A stretch of 7,285 nt of DNA from NCBI GenBank assembly GCA_030605265.1, contig JAUWIR010000223.1:1-7285 (forward strand), given 5' to 3'. This DNA is from Pseudomonadota bacterium. Its GTDB lineage: Bacteria > SZUA-182 > DTGQ01. A model generated the notes under the pieces. That model saw nothing but the letters and a program-made list of their open reading frames with translations. It was not told the origin of the DNA and ran no database searches. Positions 4,615-7,285 of this stretch are shown piece by piece. The first letter of the stretch is position 1. Each line of letters opens with the position of its first letter. A program made the position numbers and the translations under genes.

Positions 4615-7137
4615 TTATAATAAATACGAGGAAAGACAGGTTGGTGTTGTTTTCGTTTCCAACTCTGTAATACTCAAAACATTAAATAATTCAGGCTGTG
4701 GTTCCTTATGCCGCTGATTTTCATTAGGGTTAACTCTCTTGTCACCTAAATAAAGAATACCTTTGTATATAAGATCGAATAGCACCTTTTTATTGGCTGG
4801 AGTTAAATATTCACCTAATTGTGGCTGCGTATTATCAATATCCTGGAGGATGCGGTATAATTGATTACCTATCCTATAGGTTGTAAAGTATGGATTATCA
4901 GGTGAAAATATTTCAATTTTACGAGTCTCAATATCATGATTGGCTTCAATTCTAAAGTATAGACCATGAGAGAGAATAAGGAATTTATTGCTGCAACTGT
5001 CGGCATCTTCCAGAAGTTTTCTTTGTAAAAAATAGCTCATTACATATTGATGAATTGAGATTAAAGGATTATGAATAGTTCTACTATAGTATGAACCTTC
5101 CTTATTTTTCGGAAAACGACTAATCAGGATATAGCCAAAATTTACTGAAGAAATTCCAACCTTATTTAAATTTTGAATCCATAAATCCAACTCATTATTG
5201 TATTCATCAAAGGACTGGCCAAAAGGGGAATGGCTGTGGGGAACAGAAAAAAGAAGATCATTACGGTCAGCAGTCTGAAGCACAAGTTTGTGAGCCGCTC
5301 CGCCTTTCCACCAACGATGTAATTTCTGTTCATAATTTTGTACGTCAACCAGATCGCTTACTATAAATAGCCTGCCTTCTGAAGTAAGATGAACAGCACT
5401 ACCTTCTATAATTTGAGATAAAATCTTCTCTCCGCTGTCGCCGCCATCCCGGAAACGATAGTCAGTTTTGGGACTTGGCACAAATGGCGGATTAGCGAGA
5501 ATGGTGTCAAATTTTTTCCCGAGGACCGGTTTATAGAGATTTCCCAGATGAACAGAGATATTTCGTATCCCATTAAGTTGGGCATTAAAACGTGTAAACC
5601 TTACAGCCCGTGGATTTATATCAATAGCGGTCACCTGTCCGGAATATCGGCTGGCGAGTAACCCCTGAATACCTGCGCCGCAACATAAATCAAGCACCTG
5701 ATCTGCTTTATATTGGGGCACGGTATGAACCAGACCCATGCTATCCATACCTATATACATTACAGGATCTTCATTTATCCTATCCTCCTTCATGATCATA
5801 AATCGATGATCAGTGGCCAGGTATAATCCGTTGGCATAATATATATCTACCAGCGAGGACCAACGTTTTCCTCGGGGGATTAAAAGGCCTAAAGAAATAA
5901 GGGTTGAGAAAAGTTTATCCTTAAAAATATTCTTAAGTCTTGCTTTAGGTAATGCCGAGCGAAGCAAGAAAATCCGGATAAGGTCTCCAAGTGTCGATTG
6001 AGGTAAAACATACTTATCATAATAGAAAAGATGTGTTGGTTCTATTTCCTGAAGGGATTTTATATTAAGCAACGAACAGATATTTTTTTCCGTATATTCC
6101 GCCTGCCTAAGACAATCATTAAGGCTCACGAGCATATAACGAGCAGAAAATTTTTCATCTTTGAAGGGTTCGAATGTTTGCATGCATGTTATTGGTAAAT
6201 CAACATCGGGCTCAAGTTTGTTGCCATATTCGTATTCAGGTTTCAAATCATAGGTGCTCAACTGTTGCATAGCCCAATGAACGCGCTTTTCAAATTCAAG
6301 ATTCGTAAGGCATAACTCCATGCGTGTATCTTCCAAATATTCCTTTGGTGCTTTTAAAACTGCCATTAGAAGCTTAACCTCCTCAAAGGAATAAGACGCC
6401 GGCTTGAGACGATGCGTAAGATCAACGAGGCTGGAATTACCAAGAGGATCTAGTAACAGCACCACATTGTGTGAGAGTTGGGTGCCAAAATTACCATAAA
6501 ATGGGTGCGCGGGAAAAAGCAAACTGGTTTCTTTATATAACCCACCAATTGATGAAAGCTTTTTTAATTCATCATCAGCCCAAGGGCATCCTCTCGTTTC
6601 CCCAAAAAAGAGGGCCTTATCCAATGTATTCATAAGATCGTTCAGCCCGAGTTGGCCAGGGGGTAGCCCTTGGGGAGGTTCACTGGGGGCTACTTGTTTT
6701 AAATGTTCTTCATAGGACAAGACCGGAACCTTTCGTTTTGAAATCCAGCAATTTTCCAAGGCAAGGTAATCAATATCTGTCGAAAGAAAAGTTTCGATTG
6801 CTTCCTCCGCAGTTTCTACAATTGGCTGGCCTGCTACATTAAAGCTTGTATTAAGCAGCACTGGCGGGCCATTCCGCAGCTCTACCAGCTTATGACAAAG
6901 TTGATAAAAATAGGCATTATCTTTTTTGGTGACTGTTTGAACACGTCCGGTACCATCAACATGGGTTATAGCCGGAATGTTTTCATGAAATTTCGGCTTT
7001 ATCCGAGGAACAAGCAACATGCAGGGGGAGGCAAGGTCCTGCTCAAAGACCTCGGAAATATTCTCAAGAGGAATAACCGGGGCAAAGGGCCTGAAAGCCT
7101 CTCTATGTTTTACGCGTGCATTGAGGATGTCCTTCAT
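4615..7137 (-). CDS. Carbamoyltransferase C-terminal domain fused to class I methyltransferase; 5'-truncated
   Basis: An uninterrupted ORF of 840 codons. Residues 1-135 are the C-terminal domain of NodU/CmcH/TobZ-type O-carbamoyltransferases (NARVKHREAFRPFAP 6-20, HVDGTGRVQTV 59-69, LLNTSFNVAGQPIV 94-107). Residues about 160-330 match nothing I recognise. About 335-450 is a helical, possibly winged-helix region. About 455-640 is a Rossmann methyltransferase: SAM loop LDLCCGAGIQG (482-492), acidic AIDIN (504-508) and ANPPF (548-552), the NPP[FY] motif of amide or amine N-methyltransferases such as HemK/PrmC. Residues 640-840 are an uncharacterised tail. The ASKHA-fold half that makes carbamoyl-adenylate (about 350 residues) is missing. 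Family-like residues (VDPTFAG) continue upstream of the ATG to an in-frame TAG at about 7164, and there is no good ribosome site, so the gene is probably truncated. The methyltransferase part looks intact. The substrate is unknown; a role in secondary metabolism is possible. Confidence 0.78.
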   Translation of the reverse strand: MKDILNARVKHREAFRPFAPVIPLENISEVFEQDLASPCMLLVPRIKPKFHENIPAITHVDGTGRVQTVTKKDNAYFYQLCHKLVELRNGPPVLLNTSFNVAGQPIVETAEEAIETFLSTDIDYLALENCWISKRKVPVLSYEEHLKQVAPSEPPQGLPPGQLGLNDLMNTLDKALFFGETRGCPWADDELKKLSSIGGLYKETSLLFPAHPFYGNFGTQLSHNVVLLLDPLGNSSLVDLTHRLKPASYSFEEVKLLMAVLKAPKEYLEDTRMELCLTNLEFEKRVHWAMQQLSTYDLKPEYEYGNKLEPDVDLPITCMQTFEPFKDEKFSARYMLVSLNDCLRQAEYTEKNICSLLNIKSLQEIEPTHLFYYDKYVLPQSTLGDLIRIFLLRSALPKARLKNIFKDKLFSTLISLGLLIPRGKRWSSLVDIYYANGLYLATDHRFMIMKEDRINEDPVMYIGMDSMGLVHTVPQYKADQVLDLCCGAGIQGLLASRYSGQVTAIDINPRAVRFTRFNAQLNGIRNISVHLGNLYKPVLGKKFDTILANPPFVPSPKTDYRFRDGGDSGEKILSQIIEGSAVHLTSEGRLFIVSDLVDVQNYEQKLHRWWKGGAAHKLVLQTADRNDLLFSVPHSHSPFGQSFDEYNNELDLWIQNLNKVGISSVNFGYILISRFPKNKEGSYYSRTIHNPLISIHQYVMSYFLQRKLLEDADSCSNKFLILSHGLYFRIEANHDIETRKIEIFSPDNPYFTTYRIGNQLYRILQDIDNTQPQLGEYLTPANKKVLFDLIYKGILYLGDKRVNPNENQRHKEPQPELFNVLSITELETKTTPTCLSSYLL

Positions 7138-7285
7138 CCCGGCAAATGTAGGATCTACCGTATCCTATTAAAATTTTGTGGTGAGCTAAAAATTATCAAA
7201 GTAATACAAATGATTTAGTTGATATAATTTAAGTGTTAACTTTTTTTGTTGAATTGATAACCAAATTTCTCAGATTTGTTAAACA
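7138..7285 (-). other. AT-rich junction upstream of the truncated chimera
   Basis: The first few codons before the ATG at 7137 (DTVDPTFAG in the same frame) still resemble the family's ADP-x-x-x-x-MKD stretch. Then TAG and TAA close the frame at about 7159-7164. Beyond that the sequence is AT-rich and I recognise no coding region or convincing promoter on either strand. It therefore marks the breakpoint of the truncation. Confidence 0.5.

Noticed and set aside
4590..4618. TTTCTTAT repeated twice near the end of the methyltransferase chimera
   Set aside because: It is only an 8-base direct repeat in AT-rich DNA, with no pairing potential as a terminator; likely chance.
6892..7218. 108-codon + strand ORF
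   Set aside because: It is antisense to the conserved carbamoyltransferase C-terminal domain on the minus strand, and its translation resembles no protein family.
1..7285. CRISPR array or tRNA gene
   Set aside because: I saw no regularly spaced direct repeats with unique spacers and no tRNA-like cloverleaf on reading both strands.

Overview
The window looks like an accessory or eroding stretch of a moderately AT-rich Gram-negative genome. The evidence is a Sec-exported DUF3015 protein next to a DUF4105 protein with an outer-membrane-barrel-like C-terminus, mixed with toxin-antitoxin pieces and gene fragments. The overall flavour (VapC, DUF2283 module, REP-like palindrome, large carbamoyltransferase/methyltransferase chimera) suggests a Desulfobacterota-type deltaproteobacterium. 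That assignment is inference only; nothing here is a phylogenetic marker.

Layout. At the left edge is the 3' end of a VapC-like PIN-domain gene (+). About 335 bp of non-coding sequence follows, holding an imperfect direct repeat, a sigma70-like promoter and a tandem 10-mer. Next come two + strand cell-envelope genes: DUF3015 (657-1130) and a DUF4105 protein (about 1153-3090). A terminator-like hairpin sits exactly on the start region of the second gene. The DUF4105 gene ends in an 11-T run and is followed at once by a fragment of an iron-containing alcohol dehydrogenase (about 3091-3323). Convergent to that, on the - strand, is a two-gene module. Its upstream member is a RelE/BECR-like toxin candidate broken by one extra base, and its downstream member is an intact DUF2283 protein (3324-3566). 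Further right are a perfect 11-bp inverted repeat (3999-4034), a GC-richer, frameshifted and truncated DUF6880-like remnant (- strand, 4061-about 4536), and a long - strand ORF (4615-7137). That ORF joins the C-terminal domain of a NodU/TobZ-type carbamoyltransferase to a class I methyltransferase, but the catalytic N-terminal carbamoyltransferase domain is missing.

How it fits together. Only the DUF3015-DUF4105 pair looks like an intact working unit, probably acting in the periplasm and outer membrane. DUF2283 survives as a likely orphan partner of a dead toxin. At least four other loci are partial or broken: the alcohol dehydrogenase fragment, the toxin, the DUF6880 remnant and the 5'-truncated carbamoyltransferase. 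Two of these carry single-base frameshifts that can be placed to within a few bases by comparing the two reading frames. I do not see a clear new defence or mobile system. The most unusual items are the carbamoyltransferase-methyltransferase chimera and the hairpin over the DUF4105 start.
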